64,000 nt of DNA, taken from Balaenoptera acutorostrata (Eukaryota > Chordata > Mammalia > Artiodactyla > Balaenopteridae). The notes under the pieces were generated by a model that was given only the letters and a program-made list of their open reading frames with translations, was not told where the DNA came from and did no database searches. Below, in pieces: positions 35,680 to 47,399 of this stretch. Position 1 is the first letter of the stretch. Each line of letters opens with the position of its first letter. Where the stretch lies: positions 3,358,501 through 3,422,500 of the forward strand of contig NC_080079.1 of the NCBI RefSeq assembly GCF_949987535.1, read 5' to 3'. A program made the position numbers and the translations under genes.

Positions 35680-35900
35680 CGCCCCACGCAGGAGCAGCCG
35701 CGCCCAGAGGCGGGTCTCTGCCAGCCAGCCCGGTCCAGGCACGTGTTGCTTAGCAACGCGGGCCTGGTGATACTGACGCGTCGGAGGAGAGCAGCTCGAC
35801 GCCCGCCCGCCCGCCCACCAACAGTGGGCATAAATTCGTTCGCTAGAGGAGGAGGAAGCGCGGCCTGGCGCTGTTCTTCTAGACCCACCCGCCCGGTGCC
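35680..35900. promoter_or_regulatory. CpG-rich cluster with RFX X-box and E-box; candidate promoter or enhancer
   Basis: About 26 CpG dinucleotides lie in roughly 220 bp, in otherwise AT-rich, CpG-poor surroundings and outside any repeat. Inside it, GTTGCTTAGCAAC (35745-35757) is a near-perfect palindromic X-box of the kind bound by RFX factors. It overlaps an E-box CACGTG (35740-35745). A CRE-like 'tgacgcgtc' follows at about 35774-35782, and a (cgcc)n run at about 35801-35817. No TATA box is obvious. A 131-codon plus frame (35635-36030) crosses the cluster but has no known domain. Transcription from here is inference. Confidence 0.5.
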
Positions 35901-38900
35901 GAGCAGAGAAGCTTCACTTATCATCCCCCTTTATGAGGGCAGGAGGGGGGAAGCCTTCCACGGTGCATTGTTGCGATCCCTCAGGGGTAAATTTTTAGCT
36001 GCAGAATTTATGAGTTGCACATTGATTTGATTTGGCTTTTGGTTAATTTTTTTTCTCCTCTTGTCAACCTGACAATATGAGGGCAGACGAATGCAGTCCC
36101 TGTAGAAGAGGCAGTAAACGGTGCTTGTGCAGCTGCTTTATAGGGGCTTCTGGCTGCTCTCCTGGTCCCTCCCTCTCCCCTTCTCCCTCCTTCCTTCCTC
36201 CCTTCCTTCCCTAGTGCCAGTTCAGCAAGGCTCATGCAACCAGAACACCCCACTCTAAATAAATAAACCCTGAAATAAATACTGATGTGCGTCTCATTAA
36301 CATTACCTGTCAATTCCCTAAGCACAAGACCCCAGATGGCCCCCTGGGTCTCCCAGTAATTTCTGGAAAGCATAGAAAAAAGATGATCAGTGGGTGTATT
36401 TGTGGAAATCATTAGCAGGGTGGGGGAAGATATGCTTATAAGTCAATAATTCTTTTTGACAGAAACTTAGCACTGGTTATGTGATGAGTCTCATTAATGG
36501 AAGGAAAAGACATATGGCCTGAGTTTTATGACAGATGTCAGGGAATCCTGAAAAGTGGCACAAGGAAGATCTTGGTTATTTTTTTCCTTTTTACTGACAT
36601 GGATGTATGGGATGTTTTGTCAACTTAATGACTATTTTCTTTGGTTCTTCTGATCACCCAGTGGCAAGAGAATATAGTGACCCACTTTTCGAAGGACGGT
36701 AAATATCATTGAAGGCAAAATTTATGTTAGAAAAGGTCTAAAGAGCAGATGTCCATCTGAATTCCTAAAAATCATATAGTGTTGGATTTATTCCACATTA
36801 CCTATGCAGTGTGTTCATCTTTGGGGTTTAAAAGTCAGTACAGTAAGATTCACATTTAACCTCTCTCCTGAGATTTCTATGGCTCACATGTTGTTTACTC
36901 TGGAGAATGTTGAGTTAAGGGTTCACCACCAAAGAGCTTTTTCTACTGCTTTGCATTTTGAGATTTATAAACATGCCCCTCAGCACGGCCTAATAAAGGT
37001 GTGGTCGTTGGATCCCAAGAAAAAAATGAATCGTCAAAGCAGATAGGTGACATTTCAGCTCATGTGAGCTTCTTTATTATTTCTTTGAAGGACTCATTTC
37101 AAGTGATATGTGCAGAATTGCACTTCCAAGAGAGCTGATTATGGGCCATGAGTGGACAAGTTTAGACACTGGCCCTGATTTGGAAAACGTGTTCTCAAGG
37201 CATCACTATTGGATTTGATTTGGGAGAAGAGAAGGTATGAGATACAATGCAGCACTTTGTAATCATTTATTAGTCTTGGAAAGGGCCCTGAAGGTACTCG
37301 AATTATAATAGAAGACAGCAGTGATAAATCAGACCGTGAGTGTGGGGGGCATTCTATGGCAGCGCAGACATTTGCTTTGGAGCTGCCTTTTTCAGGCCTC
37401 ACCTGGGTTTGTAAGCAGAAGGGAAACTTAGCTGACATCAAGATGCACTTGATTTTCTTTTTTCTCTCTTTTTAGCACAGAAGCAGACCAGCAGCTTTCC
37501 TCCTGAATCGTTGAAGGGATGGTGGACAGCATTTTATCAAGAGCAGGGTTTCAAGTGCTTCTGACTTGCCTGGCTGATGGATACTTTCACTGGCTTTTGC
37601 AGACCAAGTCTAGAACAATTTTATGTAACATATCTATTGGAGTCCGCTAGACATCCTTGCCCTTTCTCCCGCTGCTAAGTCCACCCTCCAGGTTTGCACT
37701 CCGCTCACTCTCTTTCCAAATGCCTCCCTGTCTAATCATCTCACAAGTCCATCTCCTTGATTTCTTTATTCTTGGTCTCCACCTCCACCCAGTTCATTTC
37801 CCTTTCTTCTTTTGTTGTTTCAGTTCTTGAGCTTCCCTCACGCCCACAGCACTAGTGAAAATGAAACATTGACTTGGATTTTTGGAACCTTCAATGTGAG
37901 CTGCAGGAGAGGTGGCCGCAGAAGGCACGTCACTTCATGAGATCATGGAAGGCTAATTTAGATGCCCTCCCAGCCCAGGACTCCCTGCCGCTGAAACGAG
38001 CATTCTTTTGCCCATGGTCGGTTGGGCCAAACCAGACATTATTTCCCATCCTGCAGATGAGCAGAATGGAATAGAAACTTTTTGAATTGACTTTGAACCT
38101 CTTCCAAGCCTTTCAGAGTTGGCTGGGGTTTTCACAGTGGCCTTCACACAGGTGTTTGAGCACAAAGGTAACACTTTCTTGAGCAATAAACAGTAAGAGC
38201 ATCGGCACCCTCAATTTGTGGGATTCTATTCTCAGAATCAGGATTAACTGGGTCATTTAGAGTAAACAGTTTCAGCTGAAGCTTTACATTTTTATGTGTA
38301 ATTTTGCACATGTAACCACAGGTCCAGAGAGAAGTCAAAGTTGGGAAATGCCACTTAAAATTTTATTTTCTAATTATATAAATTATAAATGTATAGATTT
38401 CTGGTTCTAGAAAGTTTTTATATGGCTTTTTACTTTGCTTATTTAAATGCAATTCAGTTTGTTTTTTCAAAAAGAACAACTCCAGTTTCCTTTAAATGAA
38501 TTATTTAATTATCTAATGGAATTTTTCTATGAAAGCCTTCATATTAGAAATAGCAATATATTTAAATCAAATTTACGTAGTTCCTCTCTTCTTGTCAGAA
38601 ACAATATTTGACCCCTGCAGTGTGGACCATGTTTTTCTCGTTTCCAGGCCAATGCATACGTTTTGCCATCATATACATTCGCAGTGAAGAGTGGCTTAAA
38701 TGATCTGCTTTGTTCACTGCTTCATTATGTTACTTTACTGTTCCTGAAGACGTGACACAAGGCAAATTTACATTACTGTCCTCCTAATTAGCCAATAATC
38801 CTTAAGGATTGGAATGATACATACCCAAAGTAATTTCCTTCTTCACTAAGTATGACGTCAGCTTAAGGAGACGGTGATTCTACAGCAGAAGTCATCTTGG

Positions 38901-39440
38901 TGATGACAGCCCTCACATGTCTGTCTCCCGGGTCACACTGCATTCAAAGCCGCATGATGGTTTCAGCAGCATCATATCGCCCATCCCAGGAAATCAATCA
39001 ATACCCGACGCAGTTGGGGAAGATGTGCTCACTTGTTCATCAGATGGTAAAGATTCTTGTAGATGCTGCTTCTATTTTTTAAATTAAATCACCTGTGCCT
39101 TTCTTGGCCTGTAATCCATACCCTGCCTTATCTGCCACACACTCTTGGTTGGAAACATGTCCACGTCACACACATAGGATCTACATGGCCCTACAGGCAG
39201 CCCGGGGGGCACCGGTGCCTGCTCCCCCGGCTCTGAATCCTTTTGCCTCTCCGTACACATGGTTGTTATCTCCCTCAAACTACAAGATGCTCCTCTTCAC
39301 TCAGTGCTTGGGATCACTGCCAATTGCTTTTCCCCACTTCTTCCTTCCTAACCCAATCCTGTCTCACCCAGGTCTTTCCTGTCATACATGATGATGTGTT
39401 TCAGAGAAGGCAGGTTATGTCTTCCTCCCCAGGGGTGGGT
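35901..39440. other. Unique sequence, no gene seen
   Basis: AT-rich, repeat-poor DNA with a pyrimidine tract at 36160-36215. A strong splice-acceptor-like tract precedes 'ttttag|cacagaagc' near 37476, but no matching donor nearby was found. No recognisable coding sequence. Confidence 0.4.
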
Positions 39441-39449
39441 CAGGATTGG

Positions 39450-40065
39450 CCTAAGCCAGTGCTTCTTAAACTATTTGGACCATTAGTCACAGTAAGAAAT
39501 TCATCTTATATCACAGCTTAACACACACGTAAACAGGTAGGAGTATTTACACATGTGTTTGTATCTGCATCTGGACTCAAATTTCGATTTAAGAAAATGG
39601 GAGTTGGGACCCACTCAGTTGATTTCCTCAATTTTAGGTTACAATGTGTGGTGTGGTCTAAGCCAATCATGATGGTTCCACTCTCCTGGCTAGTGATTGG
39701 TTTAGGTGAGGGCATGTGATGCAATTCTGACCAATCAGAAGCTGAGGGGCTCCTGTGACAGGTTTGAATTACTAGCAAAGAGACATGAGGGGAGGGGAGT
39801 GACCAGTCCTTTACTGCTGGGTGTCAGGCTGCCTGCTTCTGATGCCTGAAACTGAACAGGCCAGGAAAGGAGCCAGGCGAGATGGCAGAGGGGAAGAGGA
39901 AAGACAGCCCGATTCTTGGTTATGTTGCTGAATTAATCATTGCTCTCCCAAGCCATTTCAGGAACTCTTGTTGCGAGATAAAGTTCCCCACTGTTGAAGC
40001 CAGTTCAGTTGGAGCTTTCTGTTACTTGCTTCCTAACTTTCTTCACAGTGTCTAGGAATCAAATA
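39450..40065. repeat. Possible old DNA-transposon or LTR sequence, family not determined
   Basis: The words 'cagtgcttcttaaactatttggaccattagtcacagtaag' look like the end of a hAT-type MER element. Later words ('ttgctgaattaatcattgctctcccaagcc', 'gccagttcagttggagctttctgttacttgc') also have the feel of an interspersed repeat. I cannot name the family. Confidence 0.3.
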
Positions 40066-41089
40066 ATCTGAGCTGGCGGTCTACAATAAATGATGTTAAT
40101 GGACCAGGGTCATAAGCCAATTCGAAGGATAAGATGAACTTGGAACCCTTTTTGTCCTGTTAAGCTGACCGAACATTTGTGGGTTTAGTGGCCCACGGGA
40201 CTAGTTTTGGGACCTCATTCAGCAGACCACCAGAATGTGTGATTTGACCTTGTGGTTTTGGCTATTTGTAGGTAACCTGGAAGGTCCTCGACATAACGTC
40301 ATTTGCAGTTTTGCTGAGCCTTAACGTTTGGATTTTTGCCTGCCATGAAATAGATTTGGTATGTGGTAACTATGTAACAGATGAGCCTGGATAATGCAGC
40401 AGCTTTATGGTGTATCTTCGTAGTTCTCCTGTCTTTGTGGACTCATTGATTCTTGAAAATGACTCAAACTCATTTTCTCATGTTGAAGTGTTATCTACCC
40501 ACTACCTCCCACGCTCAAAAAGCTATTTATGAATGCGGGAAATGGAAAGAAAGTGGAGAAAATGAGGATTCACAGCCAAGAAACGGAATTCTGGACCAAG
40601 TTGGGAGTGAAATGTGGGCATCAGTGGCCCAGGCCCAGCACAAGGAGGAGACGCACGGAGGATCTACAGGATTAAGAAAAGGTGACCCAGGAGATTGTGG
40701 GAAGGCTTCGCCGGGTGCAGAGACTGCTTGCTGACGAGGGCTGAGCGTCAGTGGAAGCTGGAGGAGCGTCCCTATCTGACTGTGCACTGACTCCAAGTAA
40801 GCTCGATGGGAATTATGCCTCTGGGTGGGGGTTTGCCAAGGTCTCGGGCACGTCCCCCATGAATGTCAGGGTTTTCTAACCTGCAGCATGTGAATGTTCT
40901 GAAAGTCACAGGGTGGCCGGGGCTCTGCTTTATAGGAGATGCGAGTTGTTCGTTGTTAGGAAATTGCAACGGTCCTTTTATTTTCGATAGTCGTGCTTCC
41001 TGTGTGTCCTCATGGACTTGCGTGGGCTTTCTACTTGGTCTCCTGTGACTCATCTTTGCTCAGGTACAGGGTTAGGTATATCAGTTTCC
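40066..41089. other. Unique sequence, no gene seen
   Basis: Mixed composition; no motif, repeat or RNA gene recognised. Confidence 0.4.
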
Positions 41090-41160
41090 ATGGAGGTAAT
41101 TAATGAAACAACAATGTATTAAGTGCCTACAGCGTGAGGTGCTTGGTGGGTTCGAAGAGA
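41090..41160 (-). repeat. L2/MIR-type end fragment
   Basis: 'acaacaatgtattaagtgcctacagcgtgaggtgcttggtggg' corresponds to the common 'aatatttattgagcgcctactatgtgcc...' end read on the minus strand. Confidence 0.55.
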
Positions 41161-41536
41161 TGCAGGAAGCAGAGGCAGAGAGGGGAGAAGTGACTCCTTT
41201 GGTGACAAGCAGGTAGCAACGGAGGATGTGGACCAAAGCTGGAGTCAGGGCTCCGGCCACTTGTCTGGCCTGTGCCCTGAACACCTGGCATCTCTCATCT
41301 CCAGGGCTTAGCATTTGCTCACACATCTGTGCAATGCTGGAGCCCGAGGCTGAGCATTGCACAGTGACAGTCTGCACCGTGCACCGGGCGCTGGTCAGTG
41401 CTGAATCCGCCTCCAGGTGAGGGGACTAAAGCGATGACTCATCCTGGGATCATCACAATGGAGATGACGTACCTGTTTGTAAACTTACCTGTAGTTCAGG
41501 TGTGTACGTTCAGGTATCCTTTTCAGAGACGTGACA

Positions 41537-41558
41537 GGGTTAGGGTTAAGGTTAGGGG
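41537..41558 (+). repeat. Short interstitial telomere-like repeat
   Basis: The bases gggttagggttaaggttagg are about three and a half TTAGGG units with one change. Confidence 0.6.
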
Positions 41559-44500
41559 AGGGAGCAGTGCAGGGAGAGCCCCGTGCATCGGGAAGAGGGA
41601 GCTTCAGCCAGGAGCAAAGAGGAGAAGAACTCGGAAGATTCCAGAGAAGAGCCTTTAGTGTGATGCCCAAGACCAGGGAAATGGGTTGAAACATGTTGCT
41701 TCGTGGTCTGCCAGAGACAAGAGGTACAGTTTTTAAAACGCGTTCTTAATGCTTTAATCACTTGGGGCAACTACAGAGTTTTAGGTCTGGAATTTATCAG
41801 TTTGCTTACTAACAGAGATACGTAATGTTTGGGGCCGTGCCCAAGTTAATTAAAGTTAATTAGAAACTGGTTATGTGATTTTGAATAGATAAATTAGCCA
41901 TTGTGCCTGAGAAAGGGAAATTTATTCCTTGAAGAGTCAAGTCAGCCCCCAAAGCACAGATTCCCACAGGGCCTGCTGTACCAGGCGGAGTTTTGTCTCC
42001 TGTTGGGCCCAGAGGCTGAGACCGCATGGTCATGGCTCGTTTTGCTATTCTCTGTCCGTCCCCCAGCTCGGAGGCACTGGCGTGTGGGAGGTGGTCCACT
42101 GCCGGAGGCTCCTTCATTAACCCAGACACCAACAATTTGAGGTTTGTTGAAAAATTTTTTCTCTGATGTCTGTGTTTTGAAATTCCTGAGAAAACCCAGA
42201 GTCCCCCCTTGAGGTGTTAATTACGCTGTAAAACCATTTGCTTTGGGGAATCTTATTTCATTTATTCATCTTTCAAAACTGAATTGCCAGAATCCAGAGT
42301 AGATAACAGTTAAACATAAAGTGTTTTGCAAGTCCTTCAGCTGAAACATAGAAATGTGTGCACGGTAAAAAGCTTGGAGTCGTCAGATTTCTGGTTTCAA
42401 TCACTTTCACAGCATTGCTTGAACTCATCTTCCTTTCAGCCCCAAATGAAATGATGCCAGTCAAGATGCCTTTTCTCCAGGACTAAATTGTAAGTGTCTT
42501 TAGGGCAGGAGAGGCTTATGGATTTTTTGCACATTCCTGTGGATTCTAGAATCTTCCATGAGTTTGGTTCTTCTATGTTGGTTAAAAGTAAGTGTGGCGC
42601 ACGATATTTGAAACACAAATTGCTGGCCCTTCTGCGATGGTGACAGGGTTCATTAAAACCCAGATGTCCTGGGGTCTGAACACCCCTAGTCCCAGCCTCC
42701 TCCAAGTTTCCGGGGCTGCAAAATGACAACATTGTCATTAGCAACTTGAATGCGTGGCAGAAGACAGCAACTTAACAGAGTGAAATGTTAAAAATTAAAA
42801 CTGGAGAAACAATTGTTATTGACTGAAGTGGAAAGTGAGTTGTCATTTGGAACTAAGTTATTTACAACCATCCCTGGGGCTGTACCCGAACCACGTAGAT
42901 GGTAAAAAGATGCTTCTAAAATGTCTTGCGAAGCATGGAGTTTTCCAGTATCATTTGGAAGCGCTCCAAGGAGCTCTTAGGACACATCCAAACGTCTGCA
43001 CACAGCCATCACGCAGCTGACCTGCAAAATACGAAGAGATGGGGCCTGAGTACAAGCAGGTGAGTGCGATCCAGAAAGAAATGTAAACTGTGTGAACGCA
43101 GCCCTTTATGTAGGGATTATCATTTTTCATTCAAATTTTAGGCAGACAGCGGGCAAAATGTAATCACTTTTCAGCATTACTGTACTGTATAAGCATATTA
43201 GGAGAGCTCTGTGATGGTAATCATGGAGTGAACTGGAAACCACCCCTAATTAAACTGTCTGCATCCCCCAGCATTTTCCTGTAATGATGTCAAACCGTGT
43301 AGCAATTAGTTGCACCTCTATGAATGTAAACACTGTTTGTAAATCATATAAACTTAACCTGGCTTCCTCATTGAAAATCTCCTAAAAAGGAATTAATTAG
43401 CTTTGTATGTTTTGGAATCGCGATTTATAGGATCATTTTGGAATCTTTCACTGAAATGAAATTAATTTTTTTTCCCTGCGATTCGTTCAAATGGAATCTC
43501 TCTCGCAGGGCGCTGCAAAGGAAGAGCCAGCCCAATTGACTTAATCTTCATTTTATTTCTGTGACGACCAGTGAAGTGTGGAATTTAGGACGGGGGTTTA
43601 CTGAGTGAACCCAGTTTTTAAGATATTTTTCTCAAGAGGAAGGTATCTATCATGTGAAGGCTGCGTCTTTCCTGCGTTTTCCGCTTTCCAGCCACTGTGG
43701 AGTGTTTCAGGCTCGTCTGAAAGTGAAGTTCAGGCATCCAAGCAACCTTGATGCAGCTGCACGTCATCTCGGCAGACACCAGCTCCGAGCTGTGTGGGAA
43801 CAGCTCCGGAGGAACTGCGGGAATCAAGGGAAATGGCCAATTCCAGACAAAGAAATTGAACAAACAAAACAAACGCTCAAGTGTTTTTAACTCAGTGATC
43901 TTTCCTCCGCCGACAGGGAGCACAAAAGAAAAGGGAGCCAAGTTTCAAACGTAGCATGCCTTTGTTGGAATTTTCTTGCTGGAACCTTGGATCCTGGTGG
44001 TGGATGGTCTACCTGAGCCCTCAGCTACATAGCACATTTACGGTTATTGTATTTTACAGGTTGATAGATTTTTATATTCTGTCCAAGTCAGGATCTTACA
44101 CCACCTGGTTTATTATTTAGTAATTTACAGTGCAGTCAGGCGCGTTTGGCTTAATGTAGGATAAACTTATAAATCTATTGTTCCTCCACTTGCCAGGGTT
44201 GGTGTGCAATGAACTACAGAGCTGGATGTGTCCATACATTTCAGCTCTGCTTTTTTTCTTTGATAGGGAAGCAGGCGATAGATAACACGGTGACAGTAGC
44301 ATCCCAGGGGACAGCAAAATGTGAGAGCAACACCACGTCAGGTTAGTAGGTCATTATTGTGTGAGCCGTGAACCATTAATGGACTGCTACGCCCCGCTCG
44401 GTCTGTGTCAGATTATGGCTCTTGGCAGGAGAATTGTTACCTAATAGCTAACTTTGCTTCCTCCCTATCGTCTTATTAGCTCTTCTGATAAAAATGTGCA

Positions 44501-45100
44501 CAGGTATATATTAATAGGGGGCCTCACTGGAAAAAGGCCAGATCCTGGTAATTTCCCCCATTTCTGCAAACAATGCCTGTATGTTGATTCTGCTCAGGGA
44601 GTTCTTCTAGGGAATGACATTCATTCACAGGTTATTTTCGGACGTCTTGTAAAATACGTGGCCAAACGCGTAGTGCTCACTGATGCAAAAGACTCTGCGA
44701 TTAATGTTTTCTGTTGATTATGTAAAATGAAGAAATACTGGGAGTTAAAGAGAGCTAAGAATTTACCCCTGTTCCCATCACCCAGACTCTTCAAACAACA
44801 AGAACCCTGACATACTTTTAAATTCTGGGAAATAAAGTCCACTCTTCTTGAAACCAAACCCCAAAAGCAGTGACCAGGTGGCATTATATAATTTTTATCA
44901 TGTATAAAATAGACAAGAAAAGCATATTGTTTACGTGTGTCTTCAGATAAAAGCATGTTTTTCTAGGAAACATATAAAGAATCCCTAGTTTTTGAGCTAT
45001 GATGGCAAGAAGTTTATATTGTGTTTTGGGGACCCGTGGTAGAATATTTCTGCCATCTTTTGGAGAAATAAAGGTCACCACACAGTTTCTTTCTTGTTAG
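41559..45100. other. Unique sequence; AT-rich conserved-looking part at 43.1-43.5 kb
   Basis: No recognisable gene. Bases 43080-43560 are AT-rich and repeat-free, with closely spaced homeodomain-type words: taattaa (43247-43253), caatta (43303-43308), aattaattag (43391-43400) and attaatt (near 43461). A strong donor match 'cag|gtgagtgc' lies at 43061/43062, but no convincing partner acceptor was found. Confidence 0.4.
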
Positions 45101-45170
45101 TGGGCATCTCCAGACGGAGTCACGAAAATGAAGGATTCCAAGATGTTTTCCAGGAAAGATGAATGTGCAG
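45101..45170 (+). other. Candidate 70-nt internal exon
   Basis: A pyrimidine-rich acceptor (tttctttcttgttag, ending 45100) and a near-ideal donor (CAG|GTGAGT, at 45170/45171) enclose 70 bases. Only the first forward frame is open throughout (23 codons plus one base), beginning W-A-S-P-D-G-V-T-K; the other two forward frames contain stops. I recognise neither protein nor transcript. A 70-nt exon in a long non-coding RNA would look the same. The call rests on splice-site quality only. Confidence 0.35.
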
Positions 45171-46369
45171 GTGAGTTTGGATTGAGATTATGCCCCTAAA
45201 TCCCTGTGCTGGATTATGCCAATCATTTTTGGAAATTCTCTAGGATGTCAAGAGTGTGAAAGGATATGGACAGCAAATATGAGGGAAATCCTTTTAACCG
45301 GATCGGCAGAAAGTAGCTTAGCAGAGTTGACAGTCTAAAGAAGGAGATATGAAGACCACTGGGAATCAGCCTTGGTCTGGATTCGGACCTGGACCACGTG
45401 CTGCTTTGCCGCCGTTGACGCGGCTACAGTGCGCCTGCCGAGGGGGGGAACCGGCTGGCACGACCGCAGCCACTGTCCTCATTTCACTGGGGCTGTGACA
45501 GCAAAAGGCCGCTGACGGAGACCGCGACTTTCATCTGCTGAGATGCCTCAGGACAAGGAGCACGCCTGCAAGGGCTGTTAAAATGGGCTTTTAATGATAC
45601 CGTTTGATAACATTTTCTTGTTTGATAAAGCACCTACATAATGAAGTTAAGTACCGAATTAATACCCAAATCTATTCTAATCCAAATCCCGTTATTCATT
45701 CCCGAGTGCCTATGTGCATGTATGTACGTGTGTGTTTCTATATAAAGGATTATGTTGCCCCCCCCACCCCGGCAACATCATCACCCCACATACACACGGG
45801 CAATGGCCCGGGAAGCCTGGTTCCCATGGAGTGATGCGTCTGGGGCCGCTGCATTTCCACACTGACCTATGACCCAACGCCAGGGTCTCTTCATCTGCAC
45901 CTCCTGTGGACTCAACCACGGATTTGAGTTTAATAAAATCAAAACTGAGTTTAATACACATCGTGTATTACAGAAATTAATGTAAGTTTAATCCCGAGCA
46001 TGTTTTTCTCCCTTGTCTTTATTTTGATGTTACCGGAGCAAAGACCTGTAGGATAAAATGCCTGAAATACTTTTCGTTTAATGATTAATTCCTTATTTGC
46101 CTTCCTAGCTAAAAACACTCAGGTCATTATGGTTTATTACAAAAGCTCAATTTATATTCCAAATCTTTCACTAAAAATAGGACAAGTGTGTGAGGAAGCA
46201 TGCTATCATGTTGTAATCACCGCCTCTTTGGAAGCCTTAGCCCGTTAAATTACTGGATAAAGGGCATTTGAGGAATAAAATCTTGGTCTTGGGAAAGAAA
46301 GCTGATATGGGTTGAGACACTTTAATCATGAATAAATTCTGACAAGGAACAAGACAGAACCACTACCCA
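45171..46369. other. Unique sequence, no gene seen
   Basis: Mixed to AT-rich. A small CpG-rich patch near 45400-45540 ('ccgccgttgacgcgg', 'cgagggggggaacc') is too short to call an island. No repeat recognised. Confidence 0.4.
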
Positions 46370-47100
46370 CCTACTGAAATGGCTAAAATTCAAAATAAGT
46401 AAATAAATAAATAAATAAATAAAAATGGGTGATACTGTTGGCAAAGACGTGGAGCAGCTGGAATGCTCCTACACTGCTGGTGGAAATTAGAAACGGTACA
46501 GGCACTTTGGAACACAGCTCAGCAGGGTTTTATCCCGTTAAACATACAACCTAGCAATCCCACTCCTAGGAAAGAAAATGAAAAGACCTGTTCACACAAA
46601 TGACTTCTCCGTGGATGTTCATAGCAGCATCATTCATGATAATAAACACCCACACGCTATGCTGGAAAGAACCAAATGTGCATCAAGAGGCGAGTGGATC
46701 AACAAATTCCGGGTGTGTCCATGCCAGGAATGCTGTGCAGCAATAAAAAGGAAATTACTGTTGATACGTCCAAAAGTGTGGATGCATCTCAACAGTCTAT
46801 ATTAAGTGAAAGAAGCCAGATACAAAGAAAGAATATATATTGCATATACACTGACGTGAAATCATTTGCATGAAATTCTAAGGAAAATATTGTCAGAAAG
46901 CAGATAAGTTGTACCAGGAGCAGGGGTAGGGGAGGCTATGGCTGCAAAAAGGCACGAGGGAAGCTCTTGGGCTGATAGAAATATGTTGGTAACGTGATGG
47001 TGTGAAATCGCCAAAACTCGTCCAACTGTATGATTAGAATGGGTGAAGTTTATTACATATAAATCATACTTTATTAAGACTGGTCAAAGTAGACAAGACT
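46370..47100 (+). mobile_element. Old L1, ORF2 C-terminus and 3' UTR
   Basis: A degraded plus-strand ORF2 end ('ggagcagctggaatgctcctacactgctgg', 'cctagcaatcccactcctagg', 'atgctgtgcagcaataaaaagg', 'agtgaaagaagccagataca') is followed by 3' UTR sequence. It is full of stops. An (aaat)n run lies at 46398-46423. Confidence 0.8.
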
Positions 47101-47399
47101 GAATATTTAAAATACAATTCCTCCCTTTAAAAATATGACTTGAAAGTTAGAAACCATCCTGGGTAAGACTGTGTGTCTAAACACATCTGTGGCAGGAAGA
47201 CAAAGTGAAAAGACAAAGGGATGGCTGGGGGAAATATCTTTAAACTATGACTGGCCACTTTTCTCCACTTTTAGAGTACTCTTAGAAAAAATGTCAAATC
47301 AGTAGAAAATCATCCGGCAACCACCTCGTGGAAAAACATCTGGTGGAAAAATAATAATAATGGTAACTAACGCGTGTTGGGAGCCTACTGTCCTCTGAC

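Noticed and set aside
37440..37520. Exon after the strong pyrimidine-tract acceptor near 37476
   Set aside because: No good donor within a normal exon length and no preferred open frame.
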